The notes under the pieces are model-generated. The model saw nothing but the letters and a program-made list of their open reading frames with translations. It was not told the DNA's origin and did no database searches. Made by a program: the position numbers and the translations under genes. 7,842 bases of DNA from an uncultured Bacteroidales bacterium (GTDB lineage Bacteria; Bacteroidota; Bacteroidia; Bacteroidales; UBA932), in the NCBI GenBank assembly GCA_946184255.1, contig CAMHFA010000042.1:1-7842 (forward strand). The letters are read 5' to 3'. Below are positions 1 through 6,697 of this stretch, one piece after another. How positions within the stretch are numbered: the first letter of the stretch is position 1; each line of letters starts with the position of its first letter.

Positions 1-2723
1 TTCCCGTGCTGTTCAAGTTCGGCATGGATGATATGCCTGTCCTCATCCTTTCCGCAACTGCTGACAAGAGCATGGACGGCCTTGACAGGATTCTGGATGA
101 CAGGGTGGTAACCCCGTTGGGAAGGGTCACGGGAGTCGGAACTGTCTCTGTGGCAGGAGCCCCGGCAAGGGAAATCCATGTCTATTGCGACCCTGCCAAG
201 CTTCAGGCTTATGGTTTGAGTGTTGCCGGAATCTCCCAGATCATCGCGACTGAGAACCGTAACGTCCCTTCCGGAAGCATCGACATAGGTACTGAGTCCT
301 TCTCCCTCAGGGTTGAGAAGGAATTCAAGGACCCTTCCGAACTGTTGGACGTCGTTGTGGGCTACAGGTTCGGGCAGGTGGTCTATCTCAGGGATGTGGC
401 CAGGGTGGATGACGGCCTCGAGGAGAAATCCCAGGAGTCTTACACCAATGGAAGGAGATCCGCCATGATAGCCATCCAGAAGCAGAGCGGAGCCAACACG
501 GTCAATGTTGTAAAGGCGGCAAAGCAGAGGATCAAGGAGATTGAGCCTACGCTTCCTTCGGACATCAAGATTACAGAGGTCGTGGACAATTCCTCTGAAA
601 TCCTCAACACTATCGACTCTCTGAAGGAGACAATCCTCATCACCCTTCTGGTGGTCATGCTGGTGGTCTTCATCTTCCTTGGAAGATGGAGGGCTACTTT
701 TATCATTGTCCTGTCCATACCTATAGCGTTGCTCGGCTCCTTGGTATACCTGTTTGCTACAGGTAACACCTTGAACATCATTTCGATGTCGGCTCTGTCG
801 ATAGCAATCGGTATGGTTGTGGACGACGCAATCGTGGTACTTGAGAACATCAGTACCCACTTGGAAAGGGGAGAGAAACCAAAGGAAGCTGCCGTACATG
901 GTACATCCGAGGTGGGTATATCCGTTATCGCATCCACCCTAACTATGCTTTGCGTCTTCCTGCCCCTCACCATGGTTTCCGGTATGGCCGGAATCATATT
1001 CAAGCAGCTCGGTTGGATCGTAAGTATCATCATGATCATTTCTACCACGGCGGCTTTGACTCTGGTTCCGATGCTTTGCTCCCGATTCCTTAAGAGCGGC
1101 CCGAAGACCGGTAAGCTTCACAGGGCGATCTTCGATCCGATAGAACGGTTCCTTGAGAACCTTTCGCGTTGGTACTCAAAGCTCATCGGCTGGGCGGTCA
1201 CCCACAGGAAGACAGTCCTGCTTGGTTCACTTGCAATCTTCATCCTGGTGCTGGCATCTCTGGCACCGGGACTCAAGACGGAGTTCTTCCCGACAATGGA
1301 CGAAGGACGTCTTTCAGTGTCAATCGAATTACCGGTTGGTACAGAGCAGAGTGTGACTGGTGAATTCGCAAGGAATTTCGCCGAAAGGATGGAGAAGGAA
1401 ATCCCGGAGATCCAGGTTCTCCAGTATCGCTATGGACAGGCAAGTTCTGACAATGTGATCGGAAGCATGCAGAACAACGGCTCCTACGTCATTTCGATGA
1501 ATGTCAACATCGGTTCCATGGAGGACCGAAAGCGCTCCGGAGCGGAGATAGCTGATATCATCAGGAAGGATCTCAGGGAGTATCCTGAGGTCAAGAAGGC
1601 CACTGTGACAGAAGGAATGGGAGGAGTTGGAGGAGCGGCATCCCTCAGTCTGGAGATTTACGGCTATGATTTCGACGAAACCGACCGTATTGCAAAGGAG
1701 GTCCAGGCCAAGATGCTTGAGGATCCGTCATTCACTCAGGTGGTACTCAGCCGCGATGACTACACTCCTGAGTACCAGGTGGATTTTGACCGCGAGAAAC
1801 TTGCGATCAACGGATTGAATTCCACCACTGCAGCTGCGGCTTTCAGTGCTGCAATGAACGGCTCTGTGGGGTCTTTCTACAGGGAAGAGGGTGATGAGTA
1901 CAACATCAGGGTCATCTATGACAAGAAATTCCGTTCGAGCATTGAAGACATCGAGAACATCCTCATCTACACTCCCACTGGCGGTGCAGTTAGGATCAAG
2001 GACCTCGGAACAATCGTTGAGGCCAAGGTCCCTCCAACCATCGAGAGGAAGAATCGCGAACGCTACATTTCCATTACTGGAATAGTTGCCCGTGGCCATG
2101 CCCTGAGCGATGCAGTGGCTGCGACGAACAAGATTGTGAGCCAGACTGACATCCCGAGCAACATCTCCACCGAGATTTCTGGAGACTTCGAGGACCAACA
2201 GAGCATGTTCAGGGATTTGATCGTCCTTATGATACTTATCATAATCCTGGTCTATATGGTCATGGCTTCCCAGTTCGAATCCTTCATGAGTCCTCTGGTC
2301 ATCATGTTCTCCGTTCCGTTCGCCTTCATCGGTGTGATCATGGGACTGAGACTGACCGGCACCCCGCTTGGTGTCATGGCGATGATTGGAATCATAATCC
2401 TCCTGGGTATAGTCGTGAAGAACGGTATAGTTCTGATTGACTACACCATTCTCATGAGGGAAAGGGGGATGAGCATAGTTGACGCATCTGTGACAGCAGC
2501 CCGTAGCCGTCTCCGTCCTATCCTTATGACTACCCTGACTACAGTCCTAGGTATGCTTCCGATGGCCCTGGGCAGGGGAGAGGGTTCGGAGATGTGGCGC
2601 TGCCTCGGAATGACTGTGTGCTGGGGATTGTCGTTCTCGACCCTCATCACCCTAGTGTTGATCCCGACTGTCTATTGCATCTTTGCCACCAGACAGGAAA
2701 AACGTAAACATAAAACCGCTTAG
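1..2723 (+). CDS. RND-family efflux transporter permease subunit (HAE1-like), 5'-truncated by window edge
   Basis: Inner-membrane proton-driven pump subunit that would work with a periplasmic adaptor and an outer-membrane channel. The reading frame is open to the window edge (first complete codon at position 3) and ends at TAG 2721-2723, giving about 906 residues. Numbering from the GTG at 6, the proton-relay aspartates are D273-D274 in VVDDAIVVLEN and the relay lysine is K805 in GIVVKNGIVLID. Their AcrB equivalents are D407/D408 and K940, so roughly 130-135 N-terminal residues (TM1 and the start of the first porter loop) are missing. Predicted membrane segments lie near 209-228, 232-253, 260-282, 301-324, 337-360, 403-424, 738-757, 762-784, 788-812, 836-857 and 868-893, with the second periplasmic loop at about 425-735. 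The paired aspartates favour the HAE1 (hydrophobic/amphiphilic substrate) type over heavy-metal CzcA types. Substrate cannot be told from sequence. The GTG at 6 is internal, not a real start. A PII-like gene follows after 4 nt. Confidence 0.95.
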   Translation, partial: PVLFKFGMDDMPVLILSATADKSMDGLDRILDDRVVTPLGRVTGVGTVSVAGAPAREIHVYCDPAKLQAYGLSVAGISQIIATENRNVPSGSIDIGTESFSLRVEKEFKDPSELLDVVVGYRFGQVVYLRDVARVDDGLEEKSQESYTNGRRSAMIAIQKQSGANTVNVVKAAKQRIKEIEPTLPSDIKITEVVDNSSEILNTIDSLKETILITLLVVMLVVFIFLGRWRATFIIVLSIPIALLGSLVYLFATGNTLNIISMSALSIAIGMVVDDAIVVLENISTHLERGEKPKEAAVHGTSEVGISVIASTLTMLCVFLPLTMVSGMAGIIFKQLGWIVSIIMIISTTAALTLVPMLCSRFLKSGPKTGKLHRAIFDPIERFLENLSRWYSKLIGWAVTHRKTVLLGSLAIFILVLASLAPGLKTEFFPTMDEGRLSVSIELPVGTEQSVTGEFARNFAERMEKEIPEIQVLQYRYGQASSDNVIGSMQNNGSYVISMNVNIGSMEDRKRSGAEIADIIRKDLREYPEVKKATVTEGMGGVGGAASLSLEIYGYDFDETDRIAKEVQAKMLEDPSFTQVVLSRDDYTPEYQVDFDREKLAINGLNSTTAAAAFSAAMNGSVGSFYREEGDEYNIRVIYDKKFRSSIEDIENILIYTPTGGAVRIKDLGTIVEAKVPPTIERKNRERYISITGIVARGHALSDAVAATNKIVSQTDIPSNISTEISGDFEDQQSMFRDLIVLMILIIILVYMVMASQFESFMSPLVIMFSVPFAFIGVIMGLRLTGTPLGVMAMIGIIILLGIVVKNGIVLIDYTILMRERGMSIVDASVTAARSRLRPILMTTLTTVLGMLPMALGRGEGSEMWRCLGMTVCWGLSFSTLITLVLIPTVYCIFATRQEKRKHKTA

Positions 2724-2727
2724 AAAG

Positions 2728-3021
2728 ATGAAAGCGATATTCATAGCATACAGCCAGGCTTACGGCGAAGAAATAGTCGAGCTGCTGGATGAACACGGTC
2801 AAAGGGGGTTTACCCAATGGATTGACATCCAGGGAAGGGGAGGCGATGAAGGTGAGCCTCATTACGGCAACCACGCCTGGCCGGGACAGAACTACGCCAT
2901 CCTTACCATAGTTCCTGACGAAAAGGCTCAGGGGATTATGGACGCTCTCAAGCAGAAAGACAGTGAGTATCCCAACCTTGGCCTCAGGGCATTCATGTGG
3001 ACGGTCGATTCGATGGTCTAG
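2728..3021 (+). CDS. PG0541-family transporter-associated protein, PII-like fold
   Basis: Small cytosolic protein of 97 residues with no signal peptide or membrane segment. I recognise it as the type named after Porphyromonas gingivalis PG0541, found next to RND transporters; its biochemical role is not established as far as I know. The order of elements fits a PII/CutA-like ferredoxin fold: strand MKAIFIAYS, helix near residues 12-24, strand FTQWIDIQGRG, a glycine/histidine-rich loop (GEPHYGNHAWPG), strand NYAILTIVPDE, a helix near 69-84, and strand LRAFMWTVDSMV. The start at 2728 is chosen because it gives the compact family N-terminus. An in-frame ATG at 2683 would add 15 residues inside the permease gene and looks spurious. 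It begins 4 nt after the permease stop, so co-transcription is likely. By analogy with GlnK-AmtB it may regulate the pump, which is inference. Confidence 0.82.
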   Translation: MKAIFIAYSQAYGEEIVELLDEHGQRGFTQWIDIQGRGGDEGEPHYGNHAWPGQNYAILTIVPDEKAQGIMDALKQKDSEYPNLGLRAFMWTVDSMV

Positions 3022-3026
3022 TCTTT

Positions 3027-3057
3027 TTTGCAAGACAGACTGAAATTGTTAACTTTG
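3027..3057 (+). promoter_or_regulatory. Bacteroidota-type promoter upstream of trxA
   Basis: A -33 element TTTG at 3027-3030 is followed by a 19-bp spacer and a -7 element TAACTTTG at 3050-3057. This is an exact match to the Bacteroidota housekeeping consensus TTTG-N(19-21)-TAnnTTTG. The expected start of transcription is roughly 3063-3066, leaving an A/T-rich leader of about 25 nt before the trxA ATG at 3088. The leader has no Shine-Dalgarno sequence, as is usual in this phylum. The element lies in the 66-bp gap after the PII-like gene and is the best support for a new transcription unit starting here. Confidence 0.75.
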
Positions 3058-3087
3058 TAAAGAAACCAAATAATCTAACTAATCAAT

Positions 3088-3402
3088 ATGGAACTAACAG
3101 CAACCAACGGAAATTTCGCGGAGATCCTTTCCGCCAACAATGTCGTGCTGGTTGATTTCTGGGCAACCTGGTGCGGTCCATGCCGCATGCTTGGTCCTAC
3201 AGTTGAGACTGTCGCGAATGAATATGACGGCAAAGTGGCCGTAGTAAAGTGCAATGTGGATGAGTGCGAGGACATCGCAGTCCAGTACGGAATAAGGAAT
3301 ATACCCACATTGATTTTCTTCAAGGGCGGCCAGGCTGTCGACAAACTCGTGGGGAATGTCCCCAAGACCGAGATCACGGCCAAGCTCGATGCCCTTCTTT
3401 AA
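3088..3402 (+). CDS. trxA: Thioredoxin
   Basis: Cytosolic thiol-disulfide oxidoreductase that reduces disulfides in client proteins and is recycled by thioredoxin reductase. The 104-residue length is typical of TrxA. The redox motif WCGPC is at residues 28-32, preceded by the usual VLVDFWA strand. The buried acid D23, the cis-proline P73 in NIPT and the conserved glycine G89 are all present. There is no signal peptide, so this is the cytosolic form and not a periplasmic TlpA/ResA type. Two further cysteines, C55 and C60, lie outside the active site; C55 (in KCNVDE) is usual in Bacteroides-type thioredoxins from memory, C60 less so. A clear promoter lies 31-61 bp upstream. The barrel gene starts 32 nt after the stop. 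Confidence 0.96.
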   Translation: MELTATNGNFAEILSANNVVLVDFWATWCGPCRMLGPTVETVANEYDGKVAVVKCNVDECEDIAVQYGIRNIPTLIFFKGGQAVDKLVGNVPKTEITAKLDALL

Positions 3403-3434
3403 TTAAGTTTATTCAGAACCAGTTATTTAACAAA

Positions 3435-4058
3435 ATGAAAAGAATTCTTTTTGCAGCATTTGCAGCTGCCCTTGCTTTCAGTGTAAACGTTCAGGCACAG
3501 CATTATAACAATGCCAGGGTAGGTGTCATCGGCGGTGTAACATCCACCTCTACCACTATCAAGGAAGTTGACACAAAGTCAATCGCACAGTACCATGCAG
3601 GTCTCGTAGCAGAGATTCCTCTCGGAGGAGGTTTCGCTGTCCAGCCCGCACTCCTTTACCAGGTAAAGGGAATGTCTCTGGACAAATGGGGCGATAACAC
3701 TGGAAATGACATATCCAAGTCTCTGGACACCAAGTTGGGCTATGTGGAGGTTCCTGTACAGCTCCAGTGGGGTCCTGACCTTGTTGCTTTCAGGCCTTAT
3801 GCTTTCGTAGAGCCATTCATCGGTTATCAGATAACTGAAAAGAATAAGGATGAGATAAAGAGTGTGGACACCGAACTCGTTAAGGTTGAGTACGGAATGA
3901 GCCTGGGTGCCGGTATCGACATCTCCCACTTCCAGATTTCAGCCAAGTATTTCTGGAACTTCGGCAATGTTTACAAAGGAGACATCAACAAGACCGGAAC
4001 GGCAATCAAGGATTTCAACTTCAACGGATTCGCCATCTCTGTCGCTCTCTTCTTCTAA
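3435..4058 (+). CDS. PorT-like outer-membrane beta-barrel protein
   Basis: Predicted outer-membrane protein of 207 residues. Residues 1-21 form a signal peptide (MKR, hydrophobic core, VQA), with cleavage likely between A21 and Q22. The mature part is rich in alternating aromatic and small residues typical of amphipathic strands: VGVIGGV, GFAVQPALLYQ, GYVEVPVQLQW, FRPYAFVEPFIGYQI, EYGMSLGAGIDI, FQISAKYFWNFG. It ends in FAISVALFF, with the terminal phenylalanine used for barrel assembly. The pattern and length match the OMP_b-brl_2 (PorT-like) family, probably an eight-stranded barrel. Functions in this family vary and none can be assigned here. The start at 3435 is set by the signal peptide; the frame stays open upstream into trxA but that part is not coding. 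The stop TAA shares its last base with the next ATG. Confidence 0.88.
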   Translation: MKRILFAAFAAALAFSVNVQAQHYNNARVGVIGGVTSTSTTIKEVDTKSIAQYHAGLVAEIPLGGGFAVQPALLYQVKGMSLDKWGDNTGNDISKSLDTKLGYVEVPVQLQWGPDLVAFRPYAFVEPFIGYQITEKNKDEIKSVDTELVKVEYGMSLGAGIDISHFQISAKYFWNFGNVYKGDINKTGTAIKDFNFNGFAISVALFF

Positions 4059-4606
4059 TGGACGTCCAGGCAGAAGGGGAGCGGAAGATCGTAATCTTCT
4101 GCTCTGCAAGCAATGACATAGATCCAAGATTTAACCAAGCTGCGCGGAATCTTGTCCGCGCGGCTTGTTCGCTTGGTTATGCCATTGTTTCCGGGGGTAC
4201 TGTCAAAGGTACGATGAAGGTTGTGGCTGATGAGGTCGTTGCATGTGGGGGGACCCATATCGGGATACTTCCTCGTTTCATGACCGAATATCATTATCCT
4301 GCCCTGACCCGGACGATTTGGACGGAGACCATGGCCGAGCGGAAGGAGAAGATGCGGGAGGGAACCAACGCCGCCATCGCATTGCCCGGTGGCATCGGTA
4401 CCCTGGACGAGTTGATAGACACTCTGACCCTCGCCAAGCTTGGGATCTACAGAGGCCGGGTAATAGCTCTCAACATTGACGGATTCTATGATCCACTGGT
4501 TTCCCTTCTCGACCATTATGTCACGACTGGCATGCTGGATCCTGAATCCAGGTCCTTGATTGATTTTCCTTCGAGTGTCGAGGAACTTGCTGAACTCTTG
4601 AAATAG
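4058..4606 (+). CDS. LOG family (TIGR00730) Rossmann-fold protein, putative nucleotide phosphoribohydrolase
   Basis: A 182-residue cytosolic protein of the LOG/lysine-decarboxylase-like family. Characterised members release the base from cytokinin riboside 5'-monophosphates or AMP; older lysine decarboxylase labels for the family are misleading. The first strand KIVIFCSAS is at residues 10-18. The phosphate-binding segment is SGGTVKGTM (45-53), followed by GILPRFM (69-75), ERKEKM (94-99) and the signature PGGIGTLDE (110-118). The catalytic-type arginine R95 and glutamate E118 are kept. The 45-53 segment departs from the classic GGGxxGLMG, and N104 replaces the usual aspartate before the signature strand, so substrate specificity is uncertain. 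The ATG overlaps the previous stop by one base (TAATG at 4056-4060), suggesting coupled translation. The prenyl synthase gene follows after 9 nt. Confidence 0.88.
   Translation: MDVQAEGERKIVIFCSASNDIDPRFNQAARNLVRAACSLGYAIVSGGTVKGTMKVVADEVVACGGTHIGILPRFMTEYHYPALTRTIWTETMAERKEKMREGTNAAIALPGGIGTLDELIDTLTLAKLGIYRGRVIALNIDGFYDPLVSLLDHYVTTGMLDPESRSLIDFPSSVEELAELLK
4136..4167 (+). repeat. Inverted repeat (potential hairpin) inside the LOG gene
   Basis: The arm CAAGCTGCGCGG (4136-4147) pairs with CCGCGCGGCTTG (4156-4167) over 12 positions, 11 Watson-Crick and one G-U, around an 8-nt loop (4148-4155). An alternative outer pairing is also perfect: AACCAAGC (4133-4140) with GCTTGGTT (4171-4178). It lies 78 bases into the coding sequence and encodes residues 27-37. 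It has no T-run, so it is not a typical intrinsic terminator. Function unknown; it may be a by-product of the alanine/arginine-rich helix encoded here. Confidence 0.5.
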
Positions 4607-4615
4607 TGTTCCCGG

Positions 4616-5599
4616 ATGAATCTTGACGAAATAAGGACCTTTCTCGGTGAAGACTGGATCAATACCTTGAAATTGATCCACAGTACACTTGAAAGTGACA
4701 TCGATCTTCTGAACAAGACAAATTCCGCCATCCTTTCACATGGGGGAAAGCAACTCCGTCCCCTCATGTCACTTCTTGTGGCAAGGGCCTGCTCGGGAGG
4801 TCTCACAACCGCTGACAGCCTTCGTTTTGCAGCAGCTTCCGAACTCCTCCACAACGCTACGCTTCTTCACGATGATGTGGTTGACGGGAGCTCAGAAAGG
4901 CGTGGGGTACCTACGGTGATGTCATTGCTCGGAGGTCCTGCCTCTGTCCTGATCGGGGACTATTGGCTCGTCAAGGCTGTAGAAAACATCATTGCTTCTC
5001 CTGTCCATAGTGAAGAGGCAATCCGGATTTTCGCAAAGACCCTCAGTGATCTTGCCAAGGGAGAGATGCTTCAGCTGCAGAAGTCGACCTGCTGCGATAC
5101 TGACGAAGAGGACTATCTCCGTATTATCTACAGTAAAACCGCCTCTCTGTTTGAAGCTACAGGTGTTTCGGCCGCCATATCCGTAGATGCTCCTGCTGAA
5201 ATGGTAGAGTCCGTCAGGGAGTATTCCATCAGCCTTGGGATGGCTTTCCAGATAAAGGATGACATTCTCGACTACTGCGGTGAAGCCATCTTGGGAAAGC
5301 CTGTCGGAGTGGACCTCGGGGAGCAGAAGATAACCCTTCCCTTGCTTGGTGCCCTCTCAAAGGTGGATGATGACATGGCCGCGATGATCAGGCGGAAAGT
5401 CCTTCAGATCCAGGACCATCCCGAATTCAAGGAAGAAATCCGTGGATTCGTCTTCGACAATGGTGGCAATGAATATGCTGACTCCAGGTTACAGGAATAT
5501 GTCAAGAAGGCGATGGATTCCCTTAGGGCGCTTCCTGATTCAAAAGAAAAAGATTATCTTGCAGCGATAGCCGAATTTACGGCCAAAAGGGACAGATGA
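4616..5599 (+). CDS. Trans-polyprenyl diphosphate synthase, probably long-chain (menaquinone side chain)
   Basis: Adds isopentenyl diphosphate units to an allylic primer to make all-trans polyprenyl diphosphate. The 327-residue length and motifs match IspB/solanesyl-type synthases: GGKQLRP (43-49), first aspartate-rich motif DDVVD (86-90) with ERRGVPT (94-100), GEMLQL (149-154), KTASLFEATG (174-183) and second aspartate-rich motif DDILD (215-219) after FQIK. The fifth residue before the first motif is a small alanine (A81), which in this family goes with long products. In Bacteroidales that would fit the menaquinone tail. Undecaprenyl diphosphate is made by a different, cis-type enzyme. Starts 9 nt after the LOG stop without a Shine-Dalgarno site. 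Its TGA overlaps the next ATG (ATGA). Product length is inferred, so I leave the ispB symbol off. Confidence 0.93.
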   Translation: MNLDEIRTFLGEDWINTLKLIHSTLESDIDLLNKTNSAILSHGGKQLRPLMSLLVARACSGGLTTADSLRFAAASELLHNATLLHDDVVDGSSERRGVPTVMSLLGGPASVLIGDYWLVKAVENIIASPVHSEEAIRIFAKTLSDLAKGEMLQLQKSTCCDTDEEDYLRIIYSKTASLFEATGVSAAISVDAPAEMVESVREYSISLGMAFQIKDDILDYCGEAILGKPVGVDLGEQKITLPLLGALSKVDDDMAAMIRRKVLQIQDHPEFKEEIRGFVFDNGGNEYADSRLQEYVKKAMDSLRALPDSKEKDYLAAIAEFTAKRDR

Positions 5600-6690
5600 C
5601 CCTCGACAGTATCATAGGTAACAAGGATGCCGTGACCGCTTTGTCCGGCATGGTACGCGACGGAAGGATTCCGCACGCGATGATGCTCTATGAGAACGAT
5701 GGTTGCGGGGCAATGGCGATCATCCTCGCTTTCCTGAGCGAGGTCTTCCGGGATGAGCACAAGGTCTCCGGCTTGATCCATCCGGATGTCCACTACATCT
5801 ACCCGGTTGCGGCAGGAAGCAAGGTCACTGAAAAAGTGCAGAACCTCCGCGCAGAGTTGTTCCTGAAGTATTGGCGTGATTTGATGAAGTCTAATCCTTA
5901 TGCCTTGGAGTCGGAAGTGAACGAGGCCTTCGGGATCGAGGGGAAGCAGACTGTCATCAACAATGCTGAGGCACGTGAGATCCTGGAGACGATCTACCTG
6001 ACTCCAGTTGAAGGAGGTTGGAAGGCTGTCGTGGTCTATCTGCCGGAGAAGATGAACGCCTCTGCGGCCAACAGGCTTCTGAAAGCTGTGGAGGAACCCC
6101 CGGAGAAGACCATCTTCCTTATGGTGACCCATGCTCCCGAGAAGGTGATGCAGACTATCTCGTCCAGATGCCAGGCACTGCGGATCCTTCCTTATTCAAG
6201 GGAAGATATCGGCAGGATCCTCGTATCCGGTTTTGAGAAGGATCCAGCCGATGCCGAAGAGGCTGCTTTGGCTTCCGGTGGCAGCGTCGGTGCAGCTATA
6301 CATTATCTTTCTGACAAGGAGGATTACCAGGAGCAGATGGAGATATTCCGGAATCTCATGGATGCCGTCGGATCGAGGGATCTTGCAGCAGCTCTCTCAT
6401 GTGGGGAGACCCTCTCAGAGATAGGGTCCCGCGAAAAACAGAAAGCTTTTTGTAAATTTGCCGGTGAATGCCTCAGGAAGGTTTTCCTTATCCAACAGGG
6501 ATTGACAGGTATTGCGGGGATTTCTCCGGCAGAGGAAGAGTTTTTCTCGTCCATCGCCGGTAAGTTCCGGAAGAATTTCCCAAGACAGGCAGCAGCCTGC
6601 CTGGACAGGGCCCAGATGCTGATTGACAGGAACGTGAACCAGAAGATCCTGTTCTGCGAAATGGTCGGCAGGCTCTATACAATATATTGA
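5596..6690 (+). CDS. holB: DNA polymerase III subunit delta' (clamp-loader subunit)
   Basis: AAA+-like clamp-loader subunit that helps load the sliding clamp on primed DNA. The 364-residue protein begins IIGNKDAVTALSGMV and IPHAMMLY, as in delta' and DnaX-type ATPases. The nucleotide-binding loop is degenerate (ENDGCGAM, residues 33-40, no GKT), as expected for delta', which does not hydrolyse ATP. Later conserved parts are AANRLLKAVEEPP (157-169), FLMVTHAPEKV (174-184) and the SRC arginine-finger motif (190-192, R191). The segment LIHPDVHYIYPV (60-71) matches Bacteroidota homologs. The zinc-binding cysteine cluster normally just before that segment is absent: only about a dozen cysteine-free residues separate the P-loop helix from it. 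The start overlaps the upstream stop by 4 nt (5596-5599); a weak AAAAGGG lies just upstream. The RicT gene follows after 7 nt, a common Bacteroidota pairing. Confidence 0.9.
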   Translation: MTLDSIIGNKDAVTALSGMVRDGRIPHAMMLYENDGCGAMAIILAFLSEVFRDEHKVSGLIHPDVHYIYPVAAGSKVTEKVQNLRAELFLKYWRDLMKSNPYALESEVNEAFGIEGKQTVINNAEAREILETIYLTPVEGGWKAVVVYLPEKMNASAANRLLKAVEEPPEKTIFLMVTHAPEKVMQTISSRCQALRILPYSREDIGRILVSGFEKDPADAEEAALASGGSVGAAIHYLSDKEDYQEQMEIFRNLMDAVGSRDLAAALSCGETLSEIGSREKQKAFCKFAGECLRKVFLIQQGLTGIAGISPAEEEFFSSIAGKFRKNFPRQAAACLDRAQMLIDRNVNQKILFCEMVGRLYTIY

Positions 6691-6697
6691 CGAAACG

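Noticed and set aside
440..1048. Minus-strand open frame of 202 codons opposite the RND permease
   Set aside because: It is antisense to conserved membrane segments and the proton-relay motif; its hydrophobic/Met-rich content mirrors them.
2683..2727. Upstream in-frame ATG giving a 112-residue form of the PII-like protein
   Set aside because: It lies inside the permease gene, and the extra 15 residues (MPPDRKNVNIKPLRK) are not fold-like. The ATG at 2728 gives the family N-terminus.
3021..3036. GTCTT/AAGAC short inverted repeat with a T-run as a terminator for the RND operon
   Set aside because: The stem has only 5 A/T-rich pairs, the T-run lies in the loop rather than after the stem, and the site overlaps the -33 promoter element.
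3404..3411. TAAGTTTA as a possible -7 promoter element before the barrel gene
   Set aside because: It misses the final G of TAnnTTTG and has no TTTG at the right distance upstream, so read-through from the trxA promoter is simpler.
3264..3434. N-terminal extension of the barrel protein reading back into trxA
   Set aside because: It overlaps trxA out of frame, and the signal peptide begins exactly at the ATG at 3435.
4055..4681. Minus-strand open frame of 208 codons opposite the LOG gene
   Set aside because: It is the shadow of a conserved gene with intact catalytic motifs, and no plausible promoter or domain was seen.
4058..5599. LOG plus prenyl synthase as a cytokinin-making pair
   Set aside because: Cytokinin synthesis needs an adenylate isopentenyltransferase, whereas the neighbour has both DDxxD motifs of a chain-elongating synthase. 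Adjacency alone does not support it.
6182..6245. Three GGATCC copies within 64 bases
   Set aside because: Spacing is irregular and the copies fall in ordinary coding sequence; no repeat unit extends beyond the six bases.
6586..6603. CAGGCAG-CAGC-CTGCCTG 7-bp hairpin in holB
   Set aside because: It lies inside the codons for QAAACL with no T-run and no alternative pairing; chance is adequate.
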